Shown here: positions 41,575 to 53,013 of the stretch, in pieces
How the letters are laid out: the number at the start of each line of letters is the position of its first letter
Numbering within the stretch: position 1 is the stretch's first letter
From: Klebsiella sp. RIT-PI-d
GTDB taxonomy: Bacteria; Pseudomonadota; Gammaproteobacteria; Enterobacterales; Enterobacteriaceae
Reading direction: 5' to 3'
Length of the DNA stretch: 64,000 bases
Assembly (NCBI RefSeq): GCF_001187865.1
Contig: NZ_LGIT01000009.1
Span: 1,984,001-2,048,000 of the forward strand
The notes under the pieces: model-generated
Told to the model about the DNA's origin: nothing
What the model saw: only the letters and a program-made list of their open reading frames with translations
The model's database searches: none
Position numbers and translations under genes: made by a program

Positions 41575-42174
41575 ATGAGCCAGAGTCATTTCTTCGCCCA
41601 TCTTTCTCGTCTTAAGTTAATTAACCGCTGGCCGCTGATGCGTAACGTACGCACCGAAAATGTCTCCGAACACAGTTTACAGGTGGCGATGGTCGCTCAC
41701 GCGCTGGCAGCGATCAAAAACCGTAAATTCAACGGCACGTTAAATGCAGAACATATTGCGCTGCTGGCGATGTACCACGATGCCTCAGAAGTGCTGACCG
41801 GCGATCTCCCAACCCCGGTTAAGTACTTTAATTCGCAAATTGCCCAGGAATATAAGGCGATAGAGAAAATTGCCCAGCAAAAACTGGTCGATATGGTGCC
41901 CGAGGAGCTGCGCGATATTTTTGCACCGCTGATTGATGAGCATCAATGTAGCGCAGAAGAACACGCTATCGTTAAGCAGGCTGATGCGCTGTGTGCCTAT
42001 CTGAAATGCCTGGAGGAGCTTTCCGCCGGGAATAACGAATTTCGCCTGGCAAAAGGACGGCTGGAAAAAACGCTGCAAGCCCGACGCAGTGAAGAGATGG
42101 ACTATTTTATGCAGATATTCGTGCCCAGCTTCCAGCTATCGCTGGACGAAATTAGCCAGGACTCACCGCTCTGA
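41575..42174 (+). CDS. yfbR: YfbR, 5'-deoxyribonucleotidase (HD domain)
   Basis: YfbR is a 199-aa HD-domain phosphohydrolase that dephosphorylates deoxyribonucleoside 5'-monophosphates, including dUMP synthesis in the alternative pathway. The metal ligands are visible in [12 protein letters not shown] and [12 protein letters not shown], and a downstream aspartate in [12 protein letters not shown]. The ATG at 41575 follows AGGGGT and matches the family start. It ends just before the convergent yfbS. Confidence 0.95.
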   Translation: MSQSHFFAHLSRLKLINRWPLMRNVRTENVSEHSLQVAMVAHALAAIKNRKFNGTLNAEHIALLAMYHDASEVLTGDLPTPVKYFNSQIAQEYKAIEKIAQQKLVDMVPEELRDIFAPLIDEHQCSAEEHAIVKQADALCAYLKCLEELSAGNNEFRLAKGRLEKTLQARRSEEMDYFMQIFVPSFQLSLDEISQDSPL

Positions 42175-42185
42175 TCTTACTGGCC

Positions 42186-42214
42186 TGCCCGGGGCGGCTT
42201 CGCTTTACCGGGCA
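42186..42214. repeat. REP-like palindrome between yfbR and yfbS
   Basis: TGCCCGG pairs with CCGGGCA around a GGCGGCTTCGCTTTA loop, the common enteric REP layout. It lies between the convergent ends of yfbR and yfbS. Confidence 0.7.
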
Positions 42215-42235
42215 TCGCGGTCCATCTTAGTGGTC

Positions 42236-44068
42236 TTAGAATGGAAACAGCATTGGGATCAGCACCACGCAAACCACCATGACCAGCACGGTAAACGGCA
42301 CGCCAATTTTAACGAAATCGCTAAAATGGTATTTCCCCGGTCCCAGCACCAGCGTATTGACCGGCGATGATACCGGCGTCATAAACGCGGCAGAAGCGGC
42401 CATGGCGACCATCATGGCAAACGGATACGGCGAAACGTCCATTGAGCGGGCTGCCGCCAGCGCCACAGGAGCCATCAGTACGGCGGTGGCGGTGTTAGAA
42501 ATAAACAGACCAATCACCGCGCACATCACAAACAGGCAAACCGACATAAAATAGGGCCCCCAGCCCCCGCCGATATCCATCAAACCTTTCACGATCAAAT
42601 CAATACCGCCGGTTTTTTGCAGCGCCAGTGCAAAGGGCATCATGCCGACAATCAGAATAATGCTCGGCCAGTGAATCGATTTATAGGCGCTGGCGGCGTC
42701 AATACAGCGGAACTTTGCCATCAGCAGGCAGGCGATAATGGCCGCTACCGGATTTGGGATTTCGTCCGTCAGCATCAGGGCGATCATCAGGACCAGACAA
42801 AATATGGCATGTGGAGCCTGACTGTGCGCGGGAGAGGCTTCGCTCTCTTCAATGGGCATATTGTGCACCACAAAATCACGCCCGGCTTGTGCCAGCTGGC
42901 TTATCTGTCTCCAGTTACCAACCACCAGCATAATGTCGCCCACCTGCAAAGGCTCATCAACCACCGGCCCTTCAATGGCGGCTCCGTCGCGCCTGAGGCC
43001 CACAATATTCAGACCGTACCGGGTACGAAACGCGATTTCACGCACCGTTTTACCTACGCATTCGGAGTCGGGGATCAGGGAAATCTCGGCCATACCGACA
43101 TCCAGCGCCTGCTCGGAGAAATACTCGCCGCGTAATACCATCGGCTCCAGCATCTGTTCGCCGCAAAACTGGCGTAAATCGACATCCGCAGCCGAAATAT
43201 CAATGAGCAACACGTCACCGACGCGAAATTCGGAGACGCCATTCACATTGACAATCACCCGGCGAAAACGCCGCCAGCGCTCGACGCCAATGACGTTCGC
43301 GCCGTAGCGCTCGCGCAGCTTGAGATCGTCCAGACGCTGGCCGATCATCGGAGAGCCGGGGCGAATGGCTAAACGACGAGCGCGCCCGGTCAGCCGGTAG
43401 GCTTTAATTAAATCGCGAAAAGAGGAACGCTTCTTCCCCTCCCGCGACAGATCCTGCTGGTCGCCCTTGAACATAAAACGCATCAGCAGCATGTAAATCA
43501 CGCCCAGTAACAGCACCACCAGCCCAATCGGCGTGACGCTGAAAAAGCCAAAACCGCCTAATCCTGCCCGCAATAATTCGCTGTTAATCACCATATTTGG
43601 CGGCGTGGCGACCAGCGTCATCATGCCGCTGATCAGCCCGGCAAAACTCAGCGGCATCATTAATCGTGAGGGGGAAATTTGCATTCGGGTCGCAACGCTT
43701 AACACCACCGGAATAAAAATAGCCACAACGCCTGTGGAACTCATAAATGCGCCCAGCCCGGCGACGGTCAGCATAAGATAAACCAGCATTTTGGTTTCGC
43801 TACTGCCCGCAACGTTAATTAGCCACGCCCCCATGCTGGTTGCCACACCGGTACGAACCAGTCCGTCACCAATAATAAACAGTGCCGCAATCAGGATAAC
43901 GTTGGGATCGCTAAAGCCAGAAAAGGCTTCGTTAAGGGTCAACGTGTCGCTTAAAATGAAGGCTACGATGACCAGCAATGCGATCGCATCCATACGAATT
44001 CTGCCCGTGGCAAATAAGACGATCGCCACTGCCAGAAGGCAAAGAACCCAGATTAATTCACCGTTCAC
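42236..44068 (-). CDS. yfbS: YfbS, SLC13/DASS-type transporter with RCK_C domains
   Basis: This 610-aa inner-membrane protein has an N-terminal group of membrane helices, two central cytoplasmic TrkA_C/RCK_C-like domains (about 205-385; [20 protein letters not shown], and [10 protein letters not shown]), and a C-terminal helical half. The SNT-type signature regions [14 protein letters not shown] and [12 protein letters not shown] are present in the two halves, and ATPPNMVIN matches the family. The likely substrate is an organic or inorganic anion, but it is not established. It is convergent with yfbR and lies beside yfbT. Confidence 0.92.
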   Translation of the reverse strand: MNGELIWVLCLLAVAIVLFATGRIRMDAIALLVIVAFILSDTLTLNEAFSGFSDPNVILIAALFIIGDGLVRTGVATSMGAWLINVAGSSETKMLVYLMLTVAGLGAFMSSTGVVAIFIPVVLSVATRMQISPSRLMMPLSFAGLISGMMTLVATPPNMVINSELLRAGLGGFGFFSVTPIGLVVLLLGVIYMLLMRFMFKGDQQDLSREGKKRSSFRDLIKAYRLTGRARRLAIRPGSPMIGQRLDDLKLRERYGANVIGVERWRRFRRVIVNVNGVSEFRVGDVLLIDISAADVDLRQFCGEQMLEPMVLRGEYFSEQALDVGMAEISLIPDSECVGKTVREIAFRTRYGLNIVGLRRDGAAIEGPVVDEPLQVGDIMLVVGNWRQISQLAQAGRDFVVHNMPIEESEASPAHSQAPHAIFCLVLMIALMLTDEIPNPVAAIIACLLMAKFRCIDAASAYKSIHWPSIILIVGMMPFALALQKTGGIDLIVKGLMDIGGGWGPYFMSVCLFVMCAVIGLFISNTATAVLMAPVALAAARSMDVSPYPFAMMVAMAASAAFMTPVSSPVNTLVLGPGKYHFSDFVKIGVPFTVLVMVVCVVLIPMLFPF

Positions 44069-44109
44069 AACGCATCCTTGTCAGCCCAGGGGAATTGCTA
44101 TAGTGCCAT

Positions 44110-44134
44110 AAAAAAACCCCGCAGAAGCGGGGCT
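44110..44134 (-). terminator. Terminator of yfbT
   Basis: CCCCGC (44117-44122) and GCGGGG (44127-44132) form a stem with an AGAA/TTCT loop. Read on the minus strand it is followed by a run of six or more T residues just past the yfbT stop. Confidence 0.88.
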
Positions 44135-44145
44135 AAATCATGAGA

Positions 44146-44805
44146 TCAGGGATTAATACTGACCCTGATGTTGCCATCAGGCTGCTTATGTATAGCGACA
44201 CCGCTGAGGGTCGTGAGATTGAAGTCGACCTCATTAAGACGCGGCATATCCTGAGGCACATTGACCGCCATAACGTGACACCCTGCGGCAAGGCCGGACA
44301 GAACCCCCGCAGCGGCATCTTCGACCACCAGGCACTCTTGCGCAGCCAGGCCAAGTAATTCAGCACCCAGCAGGTAAGCATCCGGTTCAGGCTTGCCGCG
44401 CGTGACGCGCTCGGCGGTAACAAACACCGCCGGCATCGGCAGACCCGCCGCGTTGTGACGAGCATGGGCCACCGGAATCGAACCTGAGGTCACAATGGCC
44501 CACGGGATAGCGTTTTGCTCGAGCGTCTTCAGCAGTTCCAGCGCGCCGGGTAACGCCCGGATGCCCTCGGTATCCGTTGCTTCGAGTTGCTCAAGATAGG
44601 CAAATTCCGCAAGAATTTCCGCCTCGGATTTCCCGGCCAGAAAATGACGTAGCGAGGTTATAGCTTGTTTGCCATGAATAAAATTCAGTATTTCATCATG
44701 GTCGATGCCAAACCGATCGGCCCAGTGGCACCAAGACCGTTCCACTACGGGAAGCGAGTCTACCAGCGTTCCGTCCAGATCAAACAGAAATCCTTTGCAC
44801 AGCAC
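44146..44805 (-). CDS. yfbT: YfbT (HxpA), HAD-family sugar phosphatase
   Basis: This haloacid-dehalogenase hydrolase dephosphorylates hexose phosphates and related metabolites. Motif I is FDLDGTLVDS, motif II is the Thr/Ser in IVTSGS, the lysine is in RGKPEPDAYL, and motif III is VVEDAAAGVLSG. A reading from ATG 44817 is possible, but the GTG at 44805 (VLCKGF) aligns with the known start and lies five bases after GGAGG, giving 219 aa. The stop of yfbU overlaps this start region, so the two genes are coupled. Confidence 0.9.
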   Translation of the reverse strand: MLCKGFLFDLDGTLVDSLPVVERSWCHWADRFGIDHDEILNFIHGKQAITSLRHFLAGKSEAEILAEFAYLEQLEATDTEGIRALPGALELLKTLEQNAIPWAIVTSGSIPVAHARHNAAGLPMPAVFVTAERVTRGKPEPDAYLLGAELLGLAAQECLVVEDAAAGVLSGLAAGCHVMAVNVPQDMPRLNEVDFNLTTLSGVAIHKQPDGNIRVSINP

Positions 44806-44816
44806 ACCGACCTCCA

Positions 44817-45338
<522 letters not shown>

Positions 45339-45341
45339 TTA

Positions 45342-45369
45342 AAAAAAGAGGCACATTTTTTATGTGCCT
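45342..45369 (-). terminator. Terminator of yfbV
   Basis: AGGCACAT and ATGTGCCT (45349-45369) form a stem around TTTTT. On the minus strand it is followed by seven T residues, a clear intrinsic terminator between yfbV and yfbU. Confidence 0.88.
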
Positions 45370-45396
45370 TCTTTTATATGCGTAATTGAGGGGTAA

Positions 45397-45852
45397 TTAC
45401 AAATCATCCAGAAAAGTTTTATCCAGTTGTTTGAAGGCGCGCTTAAGCGTGTCAGCCAGCGCCTGGTAATCTGGCTTACCTTCGACCGGGGCAAGAGCCT
45501 GCCCTGCTTCCTGAAGTTTTCCACGCACTTCATAAAACCAGTTTAAAATAGTCGGTGGTAGCGGCGTTGCTGAGCGCTTGCCCAGCCACCACAGGCCCTG
45601 CATCGGCAGGCTTATGGCAAAAATGGCGGTTGCCACGGCAGGCCCTAACTGGCCTCCGAGAGCAATTTGCCAGCACAGGGTAAAGATGGCGATGGGCGGC
45701 ATAATGCGAATGCCAAAACGCGTTGCGCGAATGGCCCGGTTTTCAACAAAAACCGGCGCCAGCTGTTTTTCCATCGGCCATGTCTTTGCATAGTGCTGGC
45801 CACGACGAAACTGGCTAAAAAATCCCGCCGGGCGGATTTCGGGTGTCGGCAT
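45397..45852 (-). CDS. yfbV: YfbV, UPF0208 membrane protein
   Basis: This 151-aa inner-membrane protein has two hydrophobic segments (about 49-68 and 70-90) and a charged C-terminal part. In E. coli YfbV is needed to limit the spread of MatP-dependent organisation from the Ter macrodomain. It matches that family by the N-terminal [19 protein letters not shown] and [14 protein letters not shown]. It diverges from ackA and ends at its own terminator. Confidence 0.93.
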   Translation of the reverse strand: MPTPEIRPAGFFSQFRRGQHYAKTWPMEKQLAPVFVENRAIRATRFGIRIMPPIAIFTLCWQIALGGQLGPAVATAIFAISLPMQGLWWLGKRSATPLPPTILNWFYEVRGKLQEAGQALAPVEGKPDYQALADTLKRAFKQLDKTFLDDL

Positions 45853-46186
45853 AGCTATACCTCAACTTCACATATAAAAATTAAAAAATCTGTGCAAAAC
45901 AACAACTGTGTACGGCATCGTTCAAAACATTTTGTCACGGGACCCCGGTATCAGGTATCCTGTGCCCGCTCCGGATGTCTTAGCGCTTACTCCCGGGCTT
46001 GTCAAATTGATGCATCGTCAGCTATTGGCTGAATATTGCGCAAAATGACGTAAACTATTATGAATTTCTTCCATCATGCCTGAAAATTGATTTGAGCATG
46101 ATGTTAATCATAAATATCAGAGTCGCCATGCGTTACGCTTAGACTTCTGACGTTTTTTTAGCCACGTATCATAAATAGGTACTTCC
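45853..46186. promoter_or_regulatory. yfbV/ackA divergent promoter region
   Basis: This 334-base region separates the divergent yfbV and ackA genes and must hold both promoters. No gene is credible in it. I could not identify specific operator sites. Confidence 0.55.
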
Positions 46187-47389
46187 ATGTCGAGTAAGTT
46201 AGTACTGGTTCTGAACTGCGGTAGCTCCTCACTGAAATTTGCAATCATTGATGCAGTAAATGGTGACGAGTACATTTCTGGTTTAGCCGAATGTTTCCAT
46301 CTGCCGGAAGCCCGTATCAAATGGAAAATGGACGGCAATAAACAAGAAGCGGCTTTAGGTGCAGGTGCCGCTCACAGCGAAGCGCTGAACTATATGGTTA
46401 ATACTATTCTGGCACAAAAACCAGAACTGTCCGCACAGTTGACCGCTATCGGCCACCGTATCGTTCATGGCGGCGAGAAGTATACCCGCTCTGTCGTTAT
46501 CGACGAATCTGTTATTCAGGGTATCAAAGATTCCGCCTCTTTTGCACCGTTGCATAACCCGGCACACCTGATCGGTATTGCCGAGGCGCTGAAGTCTTTC
46601 CCACAGTTGAAAGATAAGAACGTCGCTGTATTCGATACCGCGTTCCATCAGACCATGCCAGAAGAGTCTTACCTCTATGCCCTGCCGTACAGCCTGTATA
46701 AAGAACACGGCGTTCGTCGCTACGGCGCACACGGCACCAGCCACTTCTACGTCACTCAGGAAGCAGCAAAAATCCTGAACAAACCAGTAGAAGAGCTGAA
46801 CATCATCACCTGCCACCTTGGTAACGGCGGTTCTGTTTCTGCTATCCGTAACGGCCAGTGCGTTGACACCTCAATGGGTCTGACCCCGCTGGAAGGTCTG
46901 GTAATGGGTACCCGTTCAGGTGATATCGATCCGGCGATTATTTTCCATCTGCACGATACTCTGGGCATGAGCATTGAGCAGATCAACAAAATGCTGACCA
47001 AAGAGTCCGGCCTGCTGGGTCTGACCGAAGTCACCAGCGACTGTCGCTATGTTGAAGATAACTACCAGACCAAAGCCGACGCTAAACGTGCAATGGACGT
47101 TTACTGCCACCGCCTGGCGAAGTACATCGGTTCTTACACCGCGCTGATGGACGGTCGTCTGGACGCCGTTGTCTTCACCGGTGGTATCGGTGAAAACGCT
47201 GCGATGGTACGTGAACTGTCTCTGGGCAAACTGGGCGTTCTGGGCTTCGAAGTTGACCACGAGCGCAACCTGGCCGCTCGCTTTGGTAACACCGGTTTCA
47301 TTAACAAGGAAGGCACCCGCCCTGCGGTTGTGATCCCGACGAATGAAGAACTGGTCATCGCTCAAGACGCCAGCCGTCTGACTGCCTGA
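46187..47389 (+). CDS. ackA: AckA, acetate kinase
   Basis: AckA interconverts acetyl phosphate plus ADP and acetate plus ATP. It is a 400-aa ASKHA-fold kinase. The N-terminal phosphate-binding motif [10 protein letters not shown], the catalytic region [10 protein letters not shown], the Asp/His segment [13 protein letters not shown] and [12 protein letters not shown], and the adenosine motif [11 protein letters not shown] are visible. It is followed by pta after 79 bases containing a hairpin, in the standard ackA-pta operon. Confidence 0.98.
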   Translation: MSSKLVLVLNCGSSSLKFAIIDAVNGDEYISGLAECFHLPEARIKWKMDGNKQEAALGAGAAHSEALNYMVNTILAQKPELSAQLTAIGHRIVHGGEKYTRSVVIDESVIQGIKDSASFAPLHNPAHLIGIAEALKSFPQLKDKNVAVFDTAFHQTMPEESYLYALPYSLYKEHGVRRYGAHGTSHFYVTQEAAKILNKPVEELNIITCHLGNGGSVSAIRNGQCVDTSMGLTPLEGLVMGTRSGDIDPAIIFHLHDTLGMSIEQINKMLTKESGLLGLTEVTSDCRYVEDNYQTKADAKRAMDVYCHRLAKYIGSYTALMDGRLDAVVFTGGIGENAAMVRELSLGKLGVLGFEVDHERNLAARFGNTGFINKEGTRPAVVIPTNEELVIAQDASRLTA

Positions 47390-47396
47390 TTCACTC

Positions 47397-47421
47397 CACC
47401 GCCAGCCAACGCTGGCGGTGC
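47397..47421 (+). terminator. Intercistronic hairpin between ackA and pta
   Basis: CACCGCCAGC and GCTGGCGGTG form a perfect 10-bp stem around CAACG-type loop bases, followed by CTGTTTTATC, a short U-rich tract. It could act as a partial terminator or processing site that sets the ackA:pta ratio. Confidence 0.6.
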
Positions 47422-47468
47422 TGTTTTATCTCCCGCCCGAACCGGGTGGTAACCAAAGAGGATAAACC

Positions 47469-49610
47469 GTGTCCCGTATTATTATGCTCATCCCAACCGG
47501 AACCAGCGTCGGCCTGACCAGCGTCAGCCTTGGCGTGATCCGTGCGATGGAACGTAAAGGCGTGCGCCTGAGCGTATTTAAGCCTATTGCTCAACCGCGT
47601 GCCGGCGGCGATGCGCCAGACCAGACCACCACGATTGTGCGTACCAACTCTGGCCTGCCAGCGGCTGAACCGCTAAAAATGAGCCACGTTGAGTCTCTGC
47701 TCTCCAGCAATCAGAAAGATGTGCTGATGGAAGAGATTATCGCTAACTACCACGAAAGCAGCAAAGACGCTGAAGTCGTTCTGGTTGAAGGTCTGGTCCC
47801 GACGCGTAAACATCAGTTTGCACAATCGCTGAACTATGAAATCGCCAAAACGCTGAACGCCGAAATCGTGTTTGTTATGTCTCAGGGCACCGACACGCCA
47901 GAGCAGTTGAAAGAGCGTATGGAACTGACTCGCAGCAGCTTCGGCGGCGCGAAAAACGCCAACGTGACCGGCGTTATCGTGAACAAGCTGAACGCGCCCG
48001 TTGATGAACAGGGCCGTACCCGTCCCGATCTGTCCGAGATTTTCGACGACTCCAACAAAGCGCAGGTTGTGAAAATCGACCCGGCACAGTTGCAGAATAA
48101 CAGCACCCTGCCGGTTCTCGGCGCGGTACCGTGGAGCTTCGATCTGATCGCAACCCGCGCTATCGATATGGCACGTCACCTGAACGCGACCGTAATTAAC
48201 GAAGGCGACATCAACACCCGCCGCGTGAAGTCTGTGACCTTCTGTGCCCGCAGCATTCCGCACATGCTGGAACACTTCCGCGCAGGCTCCCTGCTGGTAA
48301 CTTCCGCTGACCGTCCTGACGTGCTGGTTGCTGCATGCCTGGCTGCCATGAACGGCGTGGAAATCGGTGCCATCCTGCTGACCGGTGCTTACGAGATGGA
48401 CCCCCGCGTGAGCAAACTGTGCGAACGTGCTTTCGCCACTGGCCTGCCGGTATTCATGGTGAACACCAACACCTGGCAGACCTCTCTGAGCCTGCAAAGC
48501 TTCAACCTGGAAGTGCCGGTTGATGACCATGAGCGCATTGAAAAAGTTCAGGAATACGTTGCCAGCTATATCAATGCCGACTGGATCGAGTCTCTGACCG
48601 CGACGTCAGAACGCAGCCGCCGCCTGTCTCCGCCAGCGTTCCGTTACCAGCTGACCGAGCTTGCGCGTAAAGCAGGTAAACGTGTTGTTCTGCCGGAAGG
48701 CGACGAGCCGCGTACTGTTAAAGCGGCGGCAATCTGTGCCGAGCGCGGCATCGCAACCTGTGTGCTGCTGGGTAATCCAGATGAAATCACCCGCGTTGCT
48801 GCGGCTCAGGGCGTAGAACTGGGCGCTGGTATCGAAATCGTCGATCCGGAAGTGGTACGTGAAAGCTACGTGGCTCGCCTGGTTGAGCTGCGTAAGAGCA
48901 AAGGCATGACCGAAGCCGTTGCCCGTGAACAGCTGGAAGACAACGTGGTGCTGGGTACGCTGATGCTGGAGCAGAACGAAGTTGACGGTCTGGTATCCGG
49001 TGCGGTTCACACCACCGCCAATACCATTCGTCCGCCGCTGCAGCTTATCAAAACCGCACCGGGCAGCTCGCTGGTGTCTTCTGTGTTCTTCATGCTGCTG
49101 CCGGAACAGGTTTACGTTTACGGTGACTGTGCGATCAACCCGGATCCGACCGCTGAACAGCTGGCCGAAATCGCCATCCAGTCTGCCGACTCGGCGATTG
49201 CCTTTGGTATTGAGCCGCGCGTGGCGATGCTCTCCTACTCCACCGGTACGTCTGGTGCAGGTAGCGATGTAGAGAAAGTACGTGAAGCGACTCGTCTGGC
49301 ACAGGAAAAACGTCCTGACCTGATGATCGACGGCCCGCTGCAATATGACGCTGCGGTAATGGCCGACGTGGCAAAATCTAAAGCACCGAACTCTCCGGTT
49401 GCGGGTCGTGCGACCGTGTTCATCTTCCCGGATCTGAACACCGGTAACACCACCTACAAAGCGGTACAGCGTTCTGCGGACCTGATCTCTATCGGGCCAA
49501 TGCTACAGGGTATGCGCAAGCCGGTGAATGACCTGTCTCGTGGCGCACTGGTTGACGATATCGTCTATACCATCGCGCTGACGGCGATCCAGTCTTCCCA
49601 GCAGGACTAA
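47469..49610 (+). CDS. pta: Pta, phosphate acetyltransferase
   Basis: Pta converts acetyl-CoA and phosphate to acetyl phosphate. The 713-aa protein has three parts: an N-terminal P-loop-like domain ([16 protein letters not shown]), a central DRTGG domain, and a C-terminal catalytic PTA_PTB domain (from about 385) with [27 protein letters not shown] and [17 protein letters not shown]. The start is GTG after AAGAGG, as in other enterics. It is the second gene of the ackA-pta operon and ends at a strong terminator. Confidence 0.98.
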   Translation: MSRIIMLIPTGTSVGLTSVSLGVIRAMERKGVRLSVFKPIAQPRAGGDAPDQTTTIVRTNSGLPAAEPLKMSHVESLLSSNQKDVLMEEIIANYHESSKDAEVVLVEGLVPTRKHQFAQSLNYEIAKTLNAEIVFVMSQGTDTPEQLKERMELTRSSFGGAKNANVTGVIVNKLNAPVDEQGRTRPDLSEIFDDSNKAQVVKIDPAQLQNNSTLPVLGAVPWSFDLIATRAIDMARHLNATVINEGDINTRRVKSVTFCARSIPHMLEHFRAGSLLVTSADRPDVLVAACLAAMNGVEIGAILLTGAYEMDPRVSKLCERAFATGLPVFMVNTNTWQTSLSLQSFNLEVPVDDHERIEKVQEYVASYINADWIESLTATSERSRRLSPPAFRYQLTELARKAGKRVVLPEGDEPRTVKAAAICAERGIATCVLLGNPDEITRVAAAQGVELGAGIEIVDPEVVRESYVARLVELRKSKGMTEAVAREQLEDNVVLGTLMLEQNEVDGLVSGAVHTTANTIRPPLQLIKTAPGSSLVSSVFFMLLPEQVYVYGDCAINPDPTAEQLAEIAIQSADSAIAFGIEPRVAMLSYSTGTSGAGSDVEKVREATRLAQEKRPDLMIDGPLQYDAAVMADVAKSKAPNSPVAGRATVFIFPDLNTGNTTYKAVQRSADLISIGPMLQGMRKPVNDLSRGALVDDIVYTIALTAIQSSQQD

Positions 49611-49623
49611 CCTGTTCGCTAAT

Positions 49624-49662
49624 TAAAAAAAGGCCGCAACGGTTAACGTTGCGGCCTTTTTT
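49624..49662. terminator. Bidirectional terminator between pta and the autotransporter gene
   Basis: AAGGCCGCAACG and CGTTGCGGCCTT form a 12-bp stem flanked by A- and T-runs on both sides. It can stop pta on the plus strand and the autotransporter gene on the minus strand. Confidence 0.9.
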
Positions 49663-49677
49663 ATCATGTGAAAAGGA

Positions 49678-52600
49678 TCAGAACGACCAGCGGATATTGG
49701 CATTCACCGCATTGTCACGGGTATCAGAACCAAATTGTCCCTGATAGCCGAGATCAATACTGGCCGTACGTGACAGCCGCACGCTGACACCGGCATCGCC
49801 AACCAGCGAATCCTCATCTACCGCATTACCCTGAGTAATAAAGGTATCGCTACCCGCAAACGCCATCCGCGATGAGGCTTTTTTATCGCCGTACGCGTGC
49901 TGCCAGCCCAGTGAACCATAGAGACTCACGTTTTGCGGCAGTTCCGTTACGCCACGCACGCCGAGGGTAGAAAAGAAGGTATCCATCGTTTTGTTGCGCA
50001 CGTTTAATGCCGCGGCACCGCCTTTTTCACTAAAACTGTCAGTATGCAAACGGACATAACTCAGGTTAACAAACGGCTCAATATTCATTTCTGGCTGACC
50101 TAAGCGGTAACCTGCTTCGGTGAATGCCAGCAGCGAATTTGCGTCGTAATCCGAACGCAGACGGTCGGAGAAACCGTTAAAATCAACGCTACGCTCACCG
50201 TCGAGTTTGTGCCAGGTGTAACCCACCGCCCCGCGCAGGGAGAAAGCGTCCTGCTGTCCTGCGGCATACAGACCGAGGTGATAGTTATCGCTGTCGATGC
50301 TCGAACGACGACTGTCGACATCGTAATCGCCACGGCTGTAGCCAAAATAGCCGCCGATGCGCACGTCGCGATCGTCGAGCTTGCGGTCAGCGCCGATCAG
50401 GAAACCGGTCGTACTGCCGTCCAGCTTACCGGTATTACCATCGCCATCGTTTTTATTCCACGAGCCAAAGGTCTGGCCCCAGACGCCATTGTTCCGATCG
50501 TCTGCCGACTGAACCAGCGACATCGCCATCGGCGGGACCGGCAGCGCATCATTATCAAAAACGCGCAGCATTCGCTGATTCAGGACGTTAAGCACTTTAC
50601 TGCTACCGGCGATCAGGTTCGACTGCATGGAAGGATAAGCCTCACCGGAAAGCTGATTAAAAGCGTCACGCGCTTCAGGCGCGCTTAACAGCAACAGTGA
50701 GTTGTACAGCGCCAGAGACGGCCCGCTTTGCGTCAGGGTTGAGAGCGCGCCTGCGGTATTCCACTGGTTATCAGTTTCAGCCACGGTCTGGAAAATACCC
50801 GGCTTGCCGCTGCCCGGATTACCGGCGCCAGGATTGCCGTTACCGGGGTTGCCGGTGCCGGGATTGCCGTTACCGGGATCTTCACCACCCGGATTGCCGT
50901 TACCGGGGTTACCGGTACCCGGATCTTCACCGCCCGGATTGCCGTTACCCGGGTTGCCGGTGCCCGGATCCTCACCGCCCGGATCGCCGTTACCCGGGTT
51001 GCCGGTGCCCGGATCCTCACCGCCCGGATCGCCGCCACCCGGGTTACCGGTACCCGGATCTTCACCGCCCGCCTCTTTTTGCGCAATCGTTAAATCAACG
51101 GCGTTTGCACTCTGGTCCAGCGCCACGTCAAGGAATGCGGAACGGGAGAGGACAGAAGCAAACTGACCGTCAATGCCGCCATTTGACGTCAGGATGCGAT
51201 AGCGCTGTCCGGTTTGATAACTGGTCTGCGGATCCAGCGCATTCACCTGCACTTTTGCCTGCTCACTGATAGTGGTCTTTCCGTCGACTAACAGCTGGTC
51301 GCTTCGGCCATCCCCTGCGATATCAACGTCATAAAACGACTCACCGATAAAATTAAGGTAGCGCTTCAGGGTCAGCGTACCGATATTACCGTCGCCAGGA
51401 GAAATATGACCGCCGGACAGGATCTCCGTCTGCCCCAGCGTCCCGTTACCGCCGAGCGTGCCGCCAGACTTAATTGAGGCGGCGCTGCTGTAGCCCACCC
51501 CATTACTGACATCGGAACCGGCGGTGCCATTAAGGATTAGCGTACCGCCGCTCTCCGCGCTCAGCGTTTGTACATCAAAAAGATTATCTTCTGGCTGAGT
51601 ATTGATATCGCCGGCGATAATAATTTTACCGCCGCGCGCCGCAACATTAGCCTTAAGCCCGGTAAGATCGCCGCTTAAGGTGGTCTGTCCGGCCGTGTTG
51701 ATGACATCACCTTCACCGGTCATGGTGTTACTAAAATCATAATTGTCGGCAGTGTGATTGAAATAGACATAGCTGCCGAACAGTCCGCCGCGCAAATCGA
51801 TCGCGGTTTGTGGATCGATAACCCCTACACCGCCTGCGGCTCCGAGCGTTGGCTCAGTCAGCCCGGTGCCGGTATCCAGATTTCCCCGACTGCCCACGAT
51901 CAGCACGCCACGGTTGGAGCCGGAGCTTGTCGTTCCCAAGACCAGCGCGTTACTGCCTGCGGAGAATACCCCGCCATCTGCTACCGACAGTACGCCATTA
52001 CCGTAATCGCCGACATTGACCGTGCCGGCGCTGGAAAGACGTGCGCCTTCCCCGGCAATATACAACTCAGCCGTTCTACCCGATCCGGAGACGCCTGCAA
52101 CCTGAATGTTACCGACATTGACCGCACCGCCATTCAGGACGTCGAGGTCGCCATTAAGAGCCAGCGCGTTAGTCACGTTCCACTGCGAATTATTACCGGT
52201 TACCGTGGCTTTCGGACTTAGGGCGTCAGTATCATCTGGCCCGGAACCGCTGCCAATCCGCGCTTCATTGGCGGTGGTCAACACCGCACCATCTTCAATC
52301 AACACGGTCGAGCGCGCGCCTAAATCGATGCCGACACTCAGGAAGTTACTGGTGACTCTGGAGCCTGGCCCCGTGACAATCAGGTGGCTATCGTAGCCCC
52401 GGTTAGCACCCACCACGATTTCCTTCGCGCTGGCCAGCGCGCCCTCTTCGACACGTAATGTGGCCAGTCCTAAATTTAAATCACCGCGCAACACGTATTG
52501 ATCGTTAACCGCGTTTAATTCGCCATTCGGCCCTTTAACTGTCACGCTGCTGTCATGAATTTGACCGTTGGAAACACGACCGATATTAATGTTATACGCG

Positions 52601-52830
52601 GTAATTTTGCCATTATCGATAAGCAGATTCCCGCTTTGATTACGACCAACATACACATTTCCGGTATAGCCCAGTGATTCGCTCACCGTTGATTCACCAT
52701 CAAAAATGGCATCATCAGCGCGAGCCATATCGGCGGGCCCTAAAAACAGTAACGGTGCAGAAAATAATGCGAGGTATAGTTTAGAAAGAGGCGTTTTAAC
52801 CGCTAATGGTTGTGAGAAATTCGTGTTCAC
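49678..52830 (-). CDS. Large autotransporter (type V secretion) with Pro/Gly-repeat linker
   Basis: This 1050-aa protein has the layout of a self-secreting surface protein. A long signal peptide (about 1-38, cleavage after MARA) is followed by a repetitive passenger (about 39-585) of beta-helix type with many G-S-G and LxxxG turns. A Pro/Gly/Glu/Asp linker (about 588-678) is built from 15-residue repeats such as GGEDPGTGNPGNGDP. The C-terminal beta-barrel (about 780-1050) ends in ANIRWSF, typical for outer-membrane insertion. The start is GTG, six bases after GGAGA. No protease catalytic motif was seen, so adhesion or biofilm function is more likely, but not shown. It is the first gene of the accessory region. 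Confidence 0.85.
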   Translation of the reverse strand: MNTNFSQPLAVKTPLSKLYLALFSAPLLFLGPADMARADDAIFDGESTVSESLGYTGNVYVGRNQSGNLLIDNGKITAYNINIGRVSNGQIHDSSVTVKGPNGELNAVNDQYVLRGDLNLGLATLRVEEGALASAKEIVVGANRGYDSHLIVTGPGSRVTSNFLSVGIDLGARSTVLIEDGAVLTTANEARIGSGSGPDDTDALSPKATVTGNNSQWNVTNALALNGDLDVLNGGAVNVGNIQVAGVSGSGRTAELYIAGEGARLSSAGTVNVGDYGNGVLSVADGGVFSAGSNALVLGTTSSGSNRGVLIVGSRGNLDTGTGLTEPTLGAAGGVGVIDPQTAIDLRGGLFGSYVYFNHTADNYDFSNTMTGEGDVINTAGQTTLSGDLTGLKANVAARGGKIIIAGDINTQPEDNLFDVQTLSAESGGTLILNGTAGSDVSNGVGYSSAASIKSGGTLGGNGTLGQTEILSGGHISPGDGNIGTLTLKRYLNFIGESFYDVDIAGDGRSDQLLVDGKTTISEQAKVQVNALDPQTSYQTGQRYRILTSNGGIDGQFASVLSRSAFLDVALDQSANAVDLTIAQKEAGGEDPGTGNPGGGDPGGEDPGTGNPGNGDPGGEDPGTGNPGNGNPGGEDPGTGNPGNGNPGGEDPGNGNPGTGNPGNGNPGAGNPGSGKPGIFQTVAETDNQWNTAGALSTLTQSGPSLALYNSLLLLSAPEARDAFNQLSGEAYPSMQSNLIAGSSKVLNVLNQRMLRVFDNDALPVPPMAMSLVQSADDRNNGVWGQTFGSWNKNDGDGNTGKLDGSTTGFLIGADRKLDDRDVRIGGYFGYSRGDYDVDSRRSSIDSDNYHLGLYAAGQQDAFSLRGAVGYTWHKLDGERSVDFNGFSDRLRSDYDANSLLAFTEAGYRLGQPEMNIEPFVNLSYVRLHTDSFSEKGGAAALNVRNKTMDTFFSTLGVRGVTELPQNVSLYGSLGWQHAYGDKKASSRMAFAGSDTFITQGNAVDEDSLVGDAGVSVRLSRTASIDLGYQGQFGSDTRDNAVNANIRWSF
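50797..51070. repeat. 45-bp tandem repeats in the autotransporter linker
   Basis: Within the autotransporter gene, about 270 bases are tandem copies of a 45-base unit encoding GGEDPGTGNPGNGNP-like 15-mers. Four near-full units are followed by degenerate GNP-rich units. The unit length is a multiple of three, so copy-number change would alter linker length without frameshift. The repeats also create long but meaningless open frames on the opposite strand. Confidence 0.9.
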
Positions 52831-53013
52831 GTGCTGTCTCCATTTAATTAGCGTGGTATCACGAAGGTCGTTGCTTTAAAAAATGTGATGCACTGACGGC
52901 TATAGCAACGTATTTCGCGAACGCAGGCTTGCAGGGCACTATTTAACGTAGCGAAAGCAGATTACGCTGCGTTGAAGGAATTAAAAGATCGGCCAGGCCG
53001 ATCCTGGAACGCA
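52831..53013. promoter_or_regulatory. Upstream region of the autotransporter gene
   Basis: This 183-base gap follows the lipoprotein gene on the same strand. An imperfect inverted repeat, AACGTAGCG (52945-52953) and CGCTGCGTT (52965-52973), lies just past the lipoprotein stop and may end or process that transcript. The autotransporter promoter probably lies to its left; it was not resolved. Confidence 0.4.

Noticed and set aside
50697-51269. Long plus-strand open frames rich in Pro/Gly or Arg/Cys repeats
   Set aside because: They are shadows of the 45-base repeats in the autotransporter linker on the other strand; no ribosome site and no family pattern.
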